NCBI GenBank assembly: GCA_033977485.1
Contig: CM066989.1
Span: 92,399,887 to 92,463,886 of the forward strand
Direction: 5' to 3'
Length of the DNA stretch: 64,000 nt
DNA from: Hydrangea macrophylla
Lineage: Eukaryota; Streptophyta; Magnoliopsida; Cornales; Hydrangeaceae
Shown here: positions 33,930-43,789 of the stretch, piece by piece
Layout: the number at the start of each line of letters is the position of its first letter
Position numbering within the stretch: position 1 is the stretch's first letter
Made by a program: the position numbers and the translations under genes
The notes under the pieces: model-generated
Databases searched by the model: none
What the model was told of the DNA's origin: nothing
The model's input: only the letters and a program-made list of their open reading frames with translations

Positions 33930-35590
33930 CATTAGGCTCTTTAAGTGACTGATTTTGGTGGTTGTATTGTATGTAAGACCCAGATCTCCCACAATTGCAA
34001 CTCTTTCCGGGTAACTCTTCGCAGCAGAAACATGCATAGTCTTGAAATAGAATATATCACTCGTGGATTGAATAGAAGGATCGCCACACCGATTCATGCT
34101 TTCCTATCCCATAACGAACAATACTTGAGACAGTTTTAGGGTCTAATGGCTTTACATCATAGCCAATTTGGTATTCTCCTGCAGATTAGAGATCACATCA
34201 ACGTAATTCTCAAAATCTACAATTTAGCAATTAAAAAGCTCTAAGATATACATTGAAGGCATCACAAAGAACAAAACCTGTAGATTTCCAAATCATGTTT
34301 GATTACAAACCACACTTGGTAATTTATAATACAAATATGTACAAACATAGATTTTTTATGACATTTTCCCTTAAAATCGAGGAAAGTTATGATAATTGGA
34401 CAACAAATTAGTCGAACACTGAAATCTCTTATGCGGTTGATCTATCTCTTAATCTCTAGGAACAATTTCTACTAGAATTGGTTATTTATGCGATAATGAT
34501 CAGTAACTCTTTTATAACCTTCTCCAGCAAAAAAATTGACAAACAAGGACGGTGAAATCAATAAAAAAAATATAATGTTTGAAGCAGTGATAAAATTCAC
34601 TCCAAATAATAGAAACACAAAATTGAATAACCAAATACGTACAAATTAGTAATTTCTTTCACACATACGTATAGACAGATTATTGACGACATTTTCCCAT
34701 AAAATAGATTAAAAAAAAAAAGCGTTGAGAATTGAACAACAAATTATTTGAACACTAAAATCTCTTCCACTTTAATATCTAGAAACAATTTGTGCTAGAA
34801 TTGTTTATTTATGCAAGAATTATCAGTATTTTTGCATAAACTACTCCAGCATACAAATCGATAAAAAAGGATGGTACAATCAACTATAAATATAACGTTT
34901 GAACGACGAAGTAGCAATCAAATTCACTCCAAGTCATAGAAACACCAAATTAGTCAAACATAGATTATCAATTCCTTAACATTTAGAAACAATTTCAGCT
35001 AGAATTCTTCATTTACACGGGAATGATCAGTGATTCTGCATTAACCTACTCCAGCACACAAATCAATAAACAAGTATGGCAAAATCAACGAGAAATATAA
35101 CGTTCGAAGTAGTATTAAATTCACATAGATTATCTTCTTAATGTCTAGCAAATTTTCTGCTAGAATAGTTAATTTAAATGAGAATGATCAGTAATTTTGA
35201 ATAAATTACTCCAGCACACAAATCAATAAACAAGGATGGTCAGAGCAATGAGAAATATAGAAATCAAATTCACTCCAAATAATAGAAACACCAAATCGAG
35301 TAACAAAATAAGATAATGACCTGTAATCCATGAAATCCAGACTGAATCATAAGAATTTGAGAGGGAAACCGTTATTTGTTCAGGTTCGAAGCCCTTAACT
35401 CGTCGTTGAACTCTGGAGTCGCTGTCCGGAAAATCGACGTCATTTCACTCAAACTCTTATCGAAAGGGACAGTAAAAGGCTCGAATGGACCATCTAGCGT
35501 TGTCGGAATCTTCTTGCAGTGAACGATGGCGACGGCGAGGTTGAGAGTAATCCACAGCGAGATCGCAATTGCAGAGGAAGAGAAGAATAA
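33930..35590 (-). pseudogene. Captured fragment of a purple acid phosphatase gene (PAP15/PAP23-like)
   Basis: Exon 1 (about 35590-35321) encodes a hydrophobic leader, then KIPTTLDGPFEPFTVPF and RRVKGFEPEQITVSLSNSYD, ending WIT before a GT. Exon 2 starts at 34178 and splices in phase to give GEYQIGYDVKPLDPKTV. A deletion of roughly 50 residues then jumps to RCGDPSIQSTSDIFYFK and VAIVGDLGLTYNTTT, which includes the first metal-binding motif (D-x-G). The other metal motifs (GDxxY, GNH, VxxH, GHxH) are missing. No in-frame ATG is seen before the leader. Purple acid phosphatases release phosphate outside the cell or in vacuoles. This copy lacks most of the catalytic site. Confidence 0.85.
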
Positions 35591-36536
35591 CGAGGCAATT
35601 TCTAGGGTTTTGTGTGAGTATAAGAGAGAGACAGAGAGAGACCAAGCGGCGACGGCAACAAGCAGGTGACGGTGGCTACGGAAAGGGGGGGCGGCAGATC
35701 CTTTCCATCTCTCTTCTTCTCCTTTCCTTCTCTCTTCTCTTCTCTTTTGTTAAATGTTTGACCTAGGGTTAATTAAATATTTAGGGGGAAATGTTAGGGG
35801 GAAAATTTTGGTGGAAATTTTTGTGTTTCATTTATTTACAAAATTGCCATCGTATTTTTAATTTTTGAATTTTTATTTACAAAATTGCCATTGTATTGTT
35901 TTTACTAACGGGTATATACATTTTCTAACGGATATATCCGTTAGTAATTACTAACGGATATATCCGTTAGAAAACACAAAAGTTGTCCGTTAGAAATCTG
36001 GCCTTATGGTGTAGTGTTCCAAAAAATTTAAGTACAAGAACTTGTTGATCTAATAAGAAACACAGATCTACCATTTTTTTTTCCAGAAATCTATGAAACC
36101 CTAACCATCTATAGATCAAAAAACGAGTCTCCACATGTTTACAAACCTCAGATCGGGCGATGGAGACGAAGTTTGGTGACAGATTCAAAGGTCGGTGGTG
36201 GCGGAGAGCTGTGTGACGGTCGAAAAGTTGGGTGACGGCCGAAAATCTATGTTTTGTGACAGAAAAGTGGTGATTGTGCTGCTGAGTGGTTTAAATACAA
36301 AAGGGTAAAATTGTAACTTTGCTTCCACAATCCCACTAACTCTTATGCCTATGGTTTTAATACCACCTCCCTACTAGTATTATTTAATACCCCTTAGATA
36401 TCATTGATTTTAACTACATTGAATAATACCTTGGGTTAACTTGTACTAAAAAAGCCCAACCAAACGCAATATTGACCTGGATTGCACTAAAACAATCCAA
36501 TACCCCCTTATTATCCGCCAAACAAACGAGCCCTTA

Positions 36537-37351
36537 AACTCCTTCATGTGGGGCTAGTCTTAAAACTTAGCTTTATGCGCGCCGTTTAGTGAAAATGGAT
36601 TGAATTATGGGTAAATTAAATAACCCACTTATAATTTGGTCCCTTTAGCATTAGGACGACATGCAAATTTACTAGATCACTTGAATTTTGTTGGATATTT
36701 TTGTAAGTGATCCTTTAGCTATACGTATTGAGAATTATAAATATATATGTAATATTTTTTTACACCATACAGTACCATATGCAGTTAATGCATTATGTAA
36801 TTCCATGGAGTGCATTGGTTTATTTATGGAGAACGAATATCAATTACTTTTTTTAGGGTTATCGCTGAGAATCACATTTGGAAGAAAAAGTTGGAATTAA
36901 GGCATAGAATTGATGATAACTGTTCAGAATTATTTGGAAATGAAGCTATTCTCCAAAGAAAGAACTTTAAATTATTTTTGTTTTTTTGTTTTTTGTTTTT
37001 TTTTTTTTAGGAGGAACTTTAAATAAATTAAAGAAGCTCAAGGTGTTATTTTTATTTTTATTTATTTGTTTTTTTAAAAAAAAAAATTTCGAGAGGGGGA
37101 TCATTGGCTTATTGATATCAAAAAGATGTTGGAGAGATATGGGTGAATATGTCATAAATGTTATTATGAGCTGGCACATGAGCATCACATAGCTTTTTCT
37201 ATTAATGAAGGAAGAGTGTTAAGTCTCACGATTAATATTGGGATAATTAAAATTCAGTCTATTTTAAGTAGAGTATTTTAAAGTCAGTCTACTACTTTTT
37301 GTAAATTAGAAATACATCAACTTTGTTGTAAAATTTCTAAAATACCCCTCC
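36537..37351. other. AT-rich intergenic stretch, no gene seen
   Basis: Short frames here lack recognisable domains. Poly-T/poly-A runs occur at 36975-37010 and 37070-37085. The sequence near 36940 (GGAAATGAAGCTATTCTCC, AAAGAAAGAAC) faintly resembles part of the P450-flank repeat at 26380 and 41370. Confidence 0.5.
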
Positions 37352-37569
37352 TTGTCTTTTCTCTCTCTCCTTACATGGCCACCACCACCACACCGCCGGC
37401 AGCAGCCGCCACCACCACCACCACTACCACCACCACCGGCAGCCGCCGCCACCACCGGCCACTGCCGCCACTACCACTGGCCACCGCCACCGCCGACACC
37501 ACACAGGCCACCACCATTGGTCACCGCGGCCACCAAAGGGCCACCACCACCACCACCACCACCCCTACC

Positions 37570-37606
<37 letters not shown>

Positions 37607-37681
37607 ATAGCCGCCACCACCACCACCACCAACCCAAACCCAAACTCAAACCTCACCTCCACTATTTTGGTTTGCGGATTT
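37352..37681 (+). repeat. Low-complexity CCA/CCG tract with (CT)n
   Basis: Overlapping frames are runs of Pro or Thr made by ACC/CAC repeats, and 37577-37603 is (CT)n. Codon-like structure is explained by the simple repeat, so no gene is called. Confidence 0.75.
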
Positions 37682-38133
37682 AGTTAGATCGATCGAAGGT
37701 TCGATCGATTGAACTCTCCTCAATTGATTGAACTCTCTGATTTTGACAACTCTGCGCACTGATGGGAGAATGGCCATAACTTTTCACTCGGATCTCGGAT
37801 TGACCTCCCGTTTGCGGCCACGCGACCATAACTCAAAGATCTACATTTTATATCTCTGGAAAAATCTTCCAAATATGAAATCTTCATTGTCAAAATTGGC
37901 ATTTTCTCAGATGCTTATGTTGTTCTCTTCACCAGAATCACTTTTCTTTAGCTCCACTATATTGATTTACATCATAATACCTATAAAACAATGCAAAAAC
38001 AGATATTTAAGCATTAACACAATAAAAAGAACATTGTTATTTGAATGTACCTAAATGTAGGGACTTTGGGGATAAAAGTATGCATAAAATACCACGTAAT
38101 ACACTAGAAATATGCACTTTTCACCACGAATCA
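37682..38133 (-). repeat. Truncated LTR related to the LTR at 60106
   Basis: The reverse complement aligns with 60106-60555. Shared pieces include ATCCCCAAAGTCCCTA, GGAAGATTTT, AGATATAAAATGTAGATC and ATGGCCATTCTCCCATC. The 5' end of the repeat (TGATTCG) is the same in both copies, which confirms the LTR border. The rest of the LTR is missing at 37682. Confidence 0.85.
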
Positions 38134-38164
<31 letters not shown>

Positions 38165-38170
38165 TTATTA

Positions 38171-38205
<35 letters not shown>

Positions 38206-38860
38206 GTTATTACTAGTTATTATTATTTTTATCTTATTATTAACCGTTTAATATCCCGCTTGACTTGTGGTGCCCTTAATCTAGGCCCATATTATCAGTC
38301 CATTTTTATTATTATTATTATCTTGTTATTATTTTCTGGTTGGTACCATGCTTAAACTAGTTGTACCACGAACCTAATGTCTGTATTATGATCTCTGTTA
38401 TTAATATTAGTATTGTTATTATTATTTAATATTATTAATATCTTATAAGTTAGTCGTCAAATCTCGTGCTTAACATGTGGTACTCCAAACCTATGCCCAA
38501 TTTATTATTTCGTTAATAATAAAATTATTATTATTGTTAATTATTCTAGTTAAACCTCATGTTAATATGTTGTACCCCGAATACATATATATATATATAT
38601 GTATATATATTAATGTCTGATTTATCATTATTTTGTTTATTATTTATATCATTATTATTTATTCCAATTAAACCTCATGCTTTAATATGTTGTATCTCAA
38701 ACATATTACTGCCCATTTTATTATTCCGTTAACATCATTGTTATTATTATTAGCAGTAGTATTTCTGTTTATTTTAATTATTAGTCTAGTTAGCCTAACA
38801 CTTTAACATCTTGTACAATAAGCTTAGAGCCTGTATTATATTTCAAGAGTAGTCCATGTT
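38134..38860. repeat. (TTA)n microsatellite and degenerate ~110-bp repeats
   Basis: Perfect and broken TTA/TAT runs fill 38134-38260. Further on the phrase C(A/G)TG(C)TTAA(C/T)ATG-TTGTAC recurs near 38350, 38470, 38565, 38680 and 38805, each followed by a TTATTATT run, so a unit of about 110-120 bp has been repeated and has decayed. Confidence 0.65.
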
Positions 38861-40103
38861 TAATTTGCTTGTACTTCACACACACCATATGATACACCTC
38901 ACGTAGGAGTCGGTGCCGTAACGTCAAGTCGACGTGTGCAGGAATAGAATCGAACGGTCGCAAAGACCAAGTTCATTTGCATTTAGAAATACGTGTAGTC
39001 TACCGTGGAGGTTCGAAAGTTGATATGTAGTGAGTCGGTACTCTGAAATGGAATTACAGGATCGCATGTCGTCGATGATTACTACTATGGCCATGGAGAG
39101 GCAAATACGATTGCAAAGTAACCATGTTGATAAGCACAAATCGAGAAATGAATAAACACGGTTAGCTTTTAAGGCGATATTACTACTGCAGTCACGACGA
39201 CTAACGATAACAAAGTAACCGTTTCGCAAATCGGCGACGATAATCATAAGGCAAGGTCCCGAGGACCTAGAATATTTGGTTACCTTGTAAAGCGAGATTA
39301 CTACTGTGACCACGAAGAGGCAACCAACGATGATAAAGTAACCATAGCTCGACCCACTGGGCGAGTCACGCTAGACCAACGACGTTAGTCACGTTACACT
39401 ATTAATGTAATAAGGCCAATTAAGTTGGATGTTAAGTCGAGTGAAGTCGAATATATCGATGATGCATAGTTCACACACGGTCTCATTATAATTCATTCAA
39501 CCGTCGTAACTAGTCGCTATGTACTTTCAAATACGTATTTTATATTGGGAGTGATTGGTTAGGACGCTCACTTAGCTTTTATTAAAGCTAACAACACACT
39601 ACGCCCTGGACATTCCAACGTCTAGACTTTACAGGATATGACTACCCGGAGGAGCACTATCCAGAAGAAGCCTATGAAGATGAAGCCTTCGAAGGCGAAG
39701 CCTACAACTATGAAGGTCACGACTATGCCAGTTAGAGGCGTGGCTTCAAGAAAGAAGACTTAGTTGTTTCTTATAGATTCGTATCCATTTATACTAAGTT
39801 GCAAATTAGCATTACATGTATTACTTCAACGATCTTATACTTTCTTTTGTCCTTACATATAACGATATTGTAAATGGCGTCCATGCCTCAATCTCTATTA
39901 TTATTTTATCTTTTGAAACTACAAACTCTGATGTAATAGCTAGTAACTTTTGGATGTATATATTTAGTTTACGCTTTCGCTTAAGTTGTTCTTTTATTAT
40001 CCAGAGTGTTGTGGACAATCAGTTAGTGTAACTAGTCATAGCTTACTGACCCAGGAAGGAAAATTTTACTTCCTCATAAATTCTGCTACTCTGGGGTGTG
40101 ACA
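38861..40103 (+). other. Probable 3' part of a gypsy element ending in an LTR terminus
   Basis: The segment ends CTCTGGGGTGTGACA, the usual right end of Tekay/Del-type LTRs. It contains three ~110-bp units around ATTACTACTG...CAAAGTAACC (39075, 39180, 39298). At 39640-39735 there is a short acidic Tyr/Glu-rich frame (YPEEAYEDEAFEGEAYNYEG, then TAG). The left LTR border and TSD were not found. Confidence 0.45.
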
Positions 40104-40174
40104 ATATGTGAGGGGCACAGTTTAAACTGTACAGTTTAAATTGCCTTGAAGTCTTTTCCATATATATAGAGTTA

Positions 40175-40338
40175 TGATAGACACACACCTTAGTACACCA
40201 CATAATCCTGACCATAGATTCTAGTGGACCGCATATAGATTCTATATGGGTCCCACGCGGGAGCACAATTGGTCCACTAGAATCAATGACTAGGTTTGTG
40301 TGGTGTACAAAAGTGAGTACAAAAATGTGTGTCTATCA
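40175..40338. mobile_element. Small MITE with TGATAGACACACA ends
   Basis: TGATAGACACACACCTTAG at the left is inverted against AAATGTGTGTCTATCA at the right, and TGTACCAC-type inner arms also pair. About 160 bp, no coding. Confidence 0.7.
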
Positions 40339-40369
40339 TTTTTGATATATATATATATATACATGTATG

Positions 40370-40524
40370 GGTAATGCTAGACTCACACCCAAATGTCACA
40401 CCCATCCATTCACACCCTGATGTGGACCAAAGAGGAGATGAGAAGTATCGTAAAGTGGTGTGGACCCCAATGGGCTCCACAATCTCTCTCCTCTCCCCAT
40501 TGGTCCACATCAGGGTGTGGATGA
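40370..40524. mobile_element. Truncated MITE fused to the P450 exon-1 stub
   Basis: TCACACCCTGATGTGGACCA at 40410 pairs with TGGTCCACATCAGGGTGTGG at 40501. The left end extends to GGGTAATGCTAGACTCACAC, but the right end stops at GGATGA, where sequence matching the P450 leader begins. Confidence 0.65.
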
Positions 40525-40542
40525 ACCAACTCCCTCTAGAGA

Positions 40543-40609
40543 ATGGCTCTACCTCTGTTACCGGCTATATCAATTTTCTTCATATTAATCCTTGCTTACA
40601 CACTCTATC
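40543..40609 (+). pseudogene. Exon-1 stub of a CYP98A duplicate
   Basis: The 5' leader (GAACCAACTC...AGAGA) and first 22 codons ([20 protein letters not shown], then LY) match the start of the CYP98A gene at 43300 with a few base changes. Homology then stops. Immediately after, at about 40617, the leader GAACCAACTTTCACTAGAGA appears again and passes into the flank repeat. This is debris from a tandem duplication of the P450. Confidence 0.88.
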
Positions 40610-40639
40610 CTTGCTTGAACCAACTTTCACTAGAGAATG

Positions 40640-42010
40640 AATCTCTTAAAATTGGTTCTTTGTCTGACCAATGTAATCCTTGTTATTACAAGAACTAGAT
40701 TAAAAAAAAAAAAAAAAATTGGACTTAGATTGAACCCAGTCCTATTCTAAAACAGAAAACATTTTTGCCCCCTCTTATTCCATTGGCTAATGCAGTGGAG
40801 CCCAGTATTAAATGAGAATTAATTAATTGTGTAAGGTGCTAGGCCCTACTGCATTAGCCAATCTGAGAGGCGTGTGAGCTGTGAGCAAATGGTGAGCAAT
40901 TTTAGGGTGAGTAAAACTGAACTCTTTAAAACACACCTAGATAGATCCCTAAGGCTTTCTTTGGTTCTTGAATTTAGTGAAAGGAAATAGAGCAGGAAAT
41001 AAAGGAAAATTTCCTTTCTTTTGGTTAAAAACGAAAACGATGAGAAAAAAATTAAAAAAAAAGGAAAGTGAATAAGTTGAAGGAAAGTGAATAAGCTGCA
41101 AAATAAATTAAACATATAGAATGCAGTGAGTTATTTCCCTTCATTCATAAAATATAAATATTTGAAAATTTTAATGTTAATTACTTGAGTAATAGTGACA
41201 GCAGGAGGAAATAGTTTTCTTTCTGTTTTAGTTTCCATTTTCTTTTCTCTCACGAAATCTATAACCAGAAAGAGGTGAAAAAGCACATTGAATTAGGTAC
41301 ATTTTTTTTAGCCTACCATGTTTTCTACAATCAAAATCCAAGAGAACGAATCAGATTTGAGTGGAAATAAAGTTGTTCTCCAAGATTTTTCAAAGAAAGA
41401 ACCATAGATAAAGCATGACTATGAATGTGTGGAACTTAGCTATGTTTGTGTACACATCGTTGAAATTTGTGCTTGATCCATATTAATGTCAGGCTGTAAA
41501 TCAGAAGAGAATAATGCATGCAACCAATCCTCCAAAATCTAGGGGAACATTAATGGTCTTAGTAGCGGAATTATTAGATTCAAGCACCCACAAAATTTTT
41601 AAAATAAAAAGTGTGATAGTTTTTCATTTAATAAAGTGTGAACTTGAAAACTGAATAACTAAAGTACATTGACTTGACTGTTCGCGTAAAAATCTTAAAA
41701 ATGAGAAATTTTAAAATGGCACAAGTCATTCTCAATTTGAGAACTAGTTTTGGAGTACTAGCATAACAACAAAATACTCTGTCAACTTCATATTTATTAA
41801 CCTTTTTTATGCAAAAATAGAGGAACGTGGGTGATACTAACACCGCAACCAAACTTTAGATTCTCTCCACATACTTCACCAATCTTCGACTCTACAAAAA
41901 CGTGGGTGGTACTAACACCGCAACCAAACTTTAGATTCTCTCCACATATTTCACCTACCTTCGACAAAGTTGTGAAATAGTCTCCATCTCCACCTAGTTT
42001 TATTATGATT
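40640..42010 (+). repeat. Duplicated P450-flank sequence, copy B
   Basis: Collinear with 25855-27110 apart from insertions private to each copy. It sits between the exon-1 stub and the functional gene, so the stub, flank and gene are parts of one duplicated unit. Internally AACGTGGGTG(G/A)TACTAACACC occurs twice (41824 and 41898), a local tandem repeat of about 75 bp. Confidence 0.8.
40760..40935. mobile_element. MITE present only in flank copy B
   Basis: CATTGGCTAATGCAGTGG at the left is complementary to CTACTGCATTAGCCAAT at the right. Copy A lacks this segment: TTTTAAAACACACCCAGATA there versus an interrupted version here. TAAAAC flanks both sides. Confidence 0.65.
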
Positions 42011-42012
42011 AG

Positions 42013-42215
42013 TGCGACATACATATATTTTTTGACATATTTTTTGACACACAGCTTTAAATGTATGTATCTTGTGCTTTTTAAGTGGTGCACTAGTAAA
42101 GTGTGAAAAATTCAAACAGTATAAAGTACATGTGTTTAAAGCATAGTGTGTCAAAAAGTGTGGCAAATAAAAGTGTGTCAAAAAGTGCGTGTACCAAACA
42201 TTTGCCACAAATTCC
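42013..42215. mobile_element. MITE with GACACA-rich inverted ends, copy 1
   Basis: TTTTTTGACATATTTTTTGA at the left pairs with TGTCAAAAAGTGTG at the right. A second copy is at 45706-45880 inside intron 1, sharing TATCTTGTGCT, AAGTGGTG and AAAGTGTGAAAAATTCAAAC. About 170-200 bp. Confidence 0.8.
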
Positions 42216-42254
42216 ACCAATTCGTACTATGGCCAGGCGGAGTGGTCCACTGAT

Positions 42255-43135
42255 ATTTCAGAAATTTGAGATATTATAATCAATAATGTTTGGGACACTA
42301 ACAAATTCCATTAACACTCACACTCACACTCCATCTCTCTCCTAGTGGCACTAACAATGCTAGGGGCACACCACTAGGAGAGAGATAGAGTGTTGAGTCT
42401 TAGTAGAATTTATTTGTGCCCCTAGGATTAGTGAACATAAATCCCCAAAATCAACAAATCGTTTTCCTCTTTCATCACCACCATCTGATTCTAGTCTGCA
42501 ACAACCAACCTTCAACAATCCCACACACATGAAACCTACCAGCTGAAATCTTCTGAAACCTCGCGGTTTTGGGAATTAAGGTAATTACTCGGCTACTATT
42601 CTCATCACCCCTAACAAAAGACCGTTCAATTCTACGCCAACAACCCACAGTTGAACTCCGAACCTGCTGAAAATCATAATAATTCCATTTTAGTCCACAA
42701 TCACAGGGGGTTAAGTGTCCACTTTTGAAGCATAGGGACAGGGGCGGATCTAGAAAATTAATACATGGGGGGCTTGATAGAGGTTTGTTTGGGGAAAAAA
42801 ATTTTTGGACCTATTTATATGTATTTTGTGTAGATGATATAAATTAATGCTAAAAAAATTAACCCAAAAACATAAGAGGGAGGAGGGATTTTATAATTAG
42901 AACAAAAATATAAGAGAAAGGGGGCTTAGTATGACAATTTTATAATATTAGGGGGCTAATTGTAATTTTCAGGGGAGGCTAATGTAAAAAAAACTAATGG
43001 ACCATTAGGGGAGGGGGCGTTTTGTTACCTAATTCAAACCTCGAGGGAGGTTTGTGTAATTTTTGAAATAATAGGGGAGGTCCGTGTAATTAAGACAAAC
43101 CTCAGGGGAAGTTTGTATAATTTACCCAAAATTTT
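42255..43135. repeat. P450 upstream region built of short repeats
   Basis: An inverted repeat CTCTCTCCTAGTGG / CCACTAGGAGAGAG lies at 42330-42385. CAGGGGCGGATCTAG at 42731 resembles a hAT end without a partner. From 42890 to 43135 GGGGAGGTTTGT-like phrases repeat in both directions, resembling the element in intron 2 at 50631. No gene seen. Confidence 0.55.
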
Positions 43136-43299
43136 ACTACCACCAAAAATAAATTTTGTAAGAAGGTTAGGTGACTTATCATGTGACATAACTTATGACA
43201 CGACATATTCCCTCCAGCTTACCCATATATCAATTTCCACATATACAAGTGCAACCAAGTCTCTCTTTCGGAGTAAGTTGAACCAACTCTCACTACAGA
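43136..43299 (+). promoter_or_regulatory. Proximal promoter and leader of CYP98A
   Basis: A TATA-like CCATATATCAA occurs near 43223, about 75 bp before the ATG. The leader GTTGAACCAACTCTCACTAC leads directly to ATG. Because repeats reach to about 43135, only some 160 bp of unique promoter remains. TSS was not determined. Confidence 0.45.
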
Positions 43300-43789
43300 A
43301 TGGCTCTACCTTTGCTACCGGCCATCTCAATTTTCTTCATATTAATCCTTGCTTACTCACTCTATCAGCGGCTAAGGTTTAAGCTCCCACCGGGGCCTTG
43401 GCCATTACCCATCGTCGGAAACCTTTACGACATAAGACCGGTGAGGTGCCGGTGCTTCGCGGAGTGGGCACAAGTGTATGGACCTATAATGTCGGTGTGG
43501 TTTGGTTCGACGTTAAACGTGATTGTTTCAAACCCAGAGATGGCTAAGGAAGTCCTCAAGGAACATGATCAGCAGCTAGCTAATAGGCATAGGAACAGAC
43601 AACAGGTTAAATTTAGCAGAGATGCGAAGGACCTAATATGGGCCGACTATGGACCTCACTATGTGAAGGTTAGGAAGGTGTGCACACTTGAACTCTTTGC
43701 TGCAAAGAGGCTTGAAGCTATTAGACCTATTAGAGAAGATGAAGTTGTTGCCATGGTTGAGTCCATTTTCAAAGACTGCACAAACCCTG
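43300..43789 (+). CDS. CYP98A: CYP98A exon 1
   Basis: ATG at 43300 follows the leader. The exon has 163 codons plus one base and ends KDCTNP before donor G|GTTTGT. It covers anchor, hinge and B-C helices. Confidence 0.95.

Larger units (their letters stand above)
29816..36016. mobile_element. CACTA (En/Spm) element carrying host gene exons
   Basis: It starts CACTACACCAAATGGCC and ends GGCCTTATGGTGTAGTG, with TTC on both sides (29813-29815, 36017-36019), the 3-bp CACTA target. Subterminal regions carry the palindrome ACGGATATATCCGT many times (29860-30160 and 35920-35970), the usual transposase-binding repeats. No transposase gene is visible. The interior instead contains exons of a cytochrome b5 reductase and a purple acid phosphatase, both on the minus strand. 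Confidence 0.95.
28535..36533. mobile_element. PIF/Harbinger-like element, non-autonomous, split by a CACTA element
   Basis: The left end GGCCTTGTTTGGTTGCCAG is inverted-similar to the right end CGCCAAACAAACGAGCCC. TTA flanks both ends (28532-28534, 36534-36536), the PIF/Harbinger target. Without the nested CACTA it would be about 1.8 kb. No transposase was recognised in 28700-29800 or 36020-36530. Confidence 0.75.

Noticed and set aside
37352..37687. Proline/threonine-rich protein genes in overlapping frames
   Set aside because: The frames come from CCA/CCG and CT simple repeats read in several registers. There is no start context, domain or continuation.
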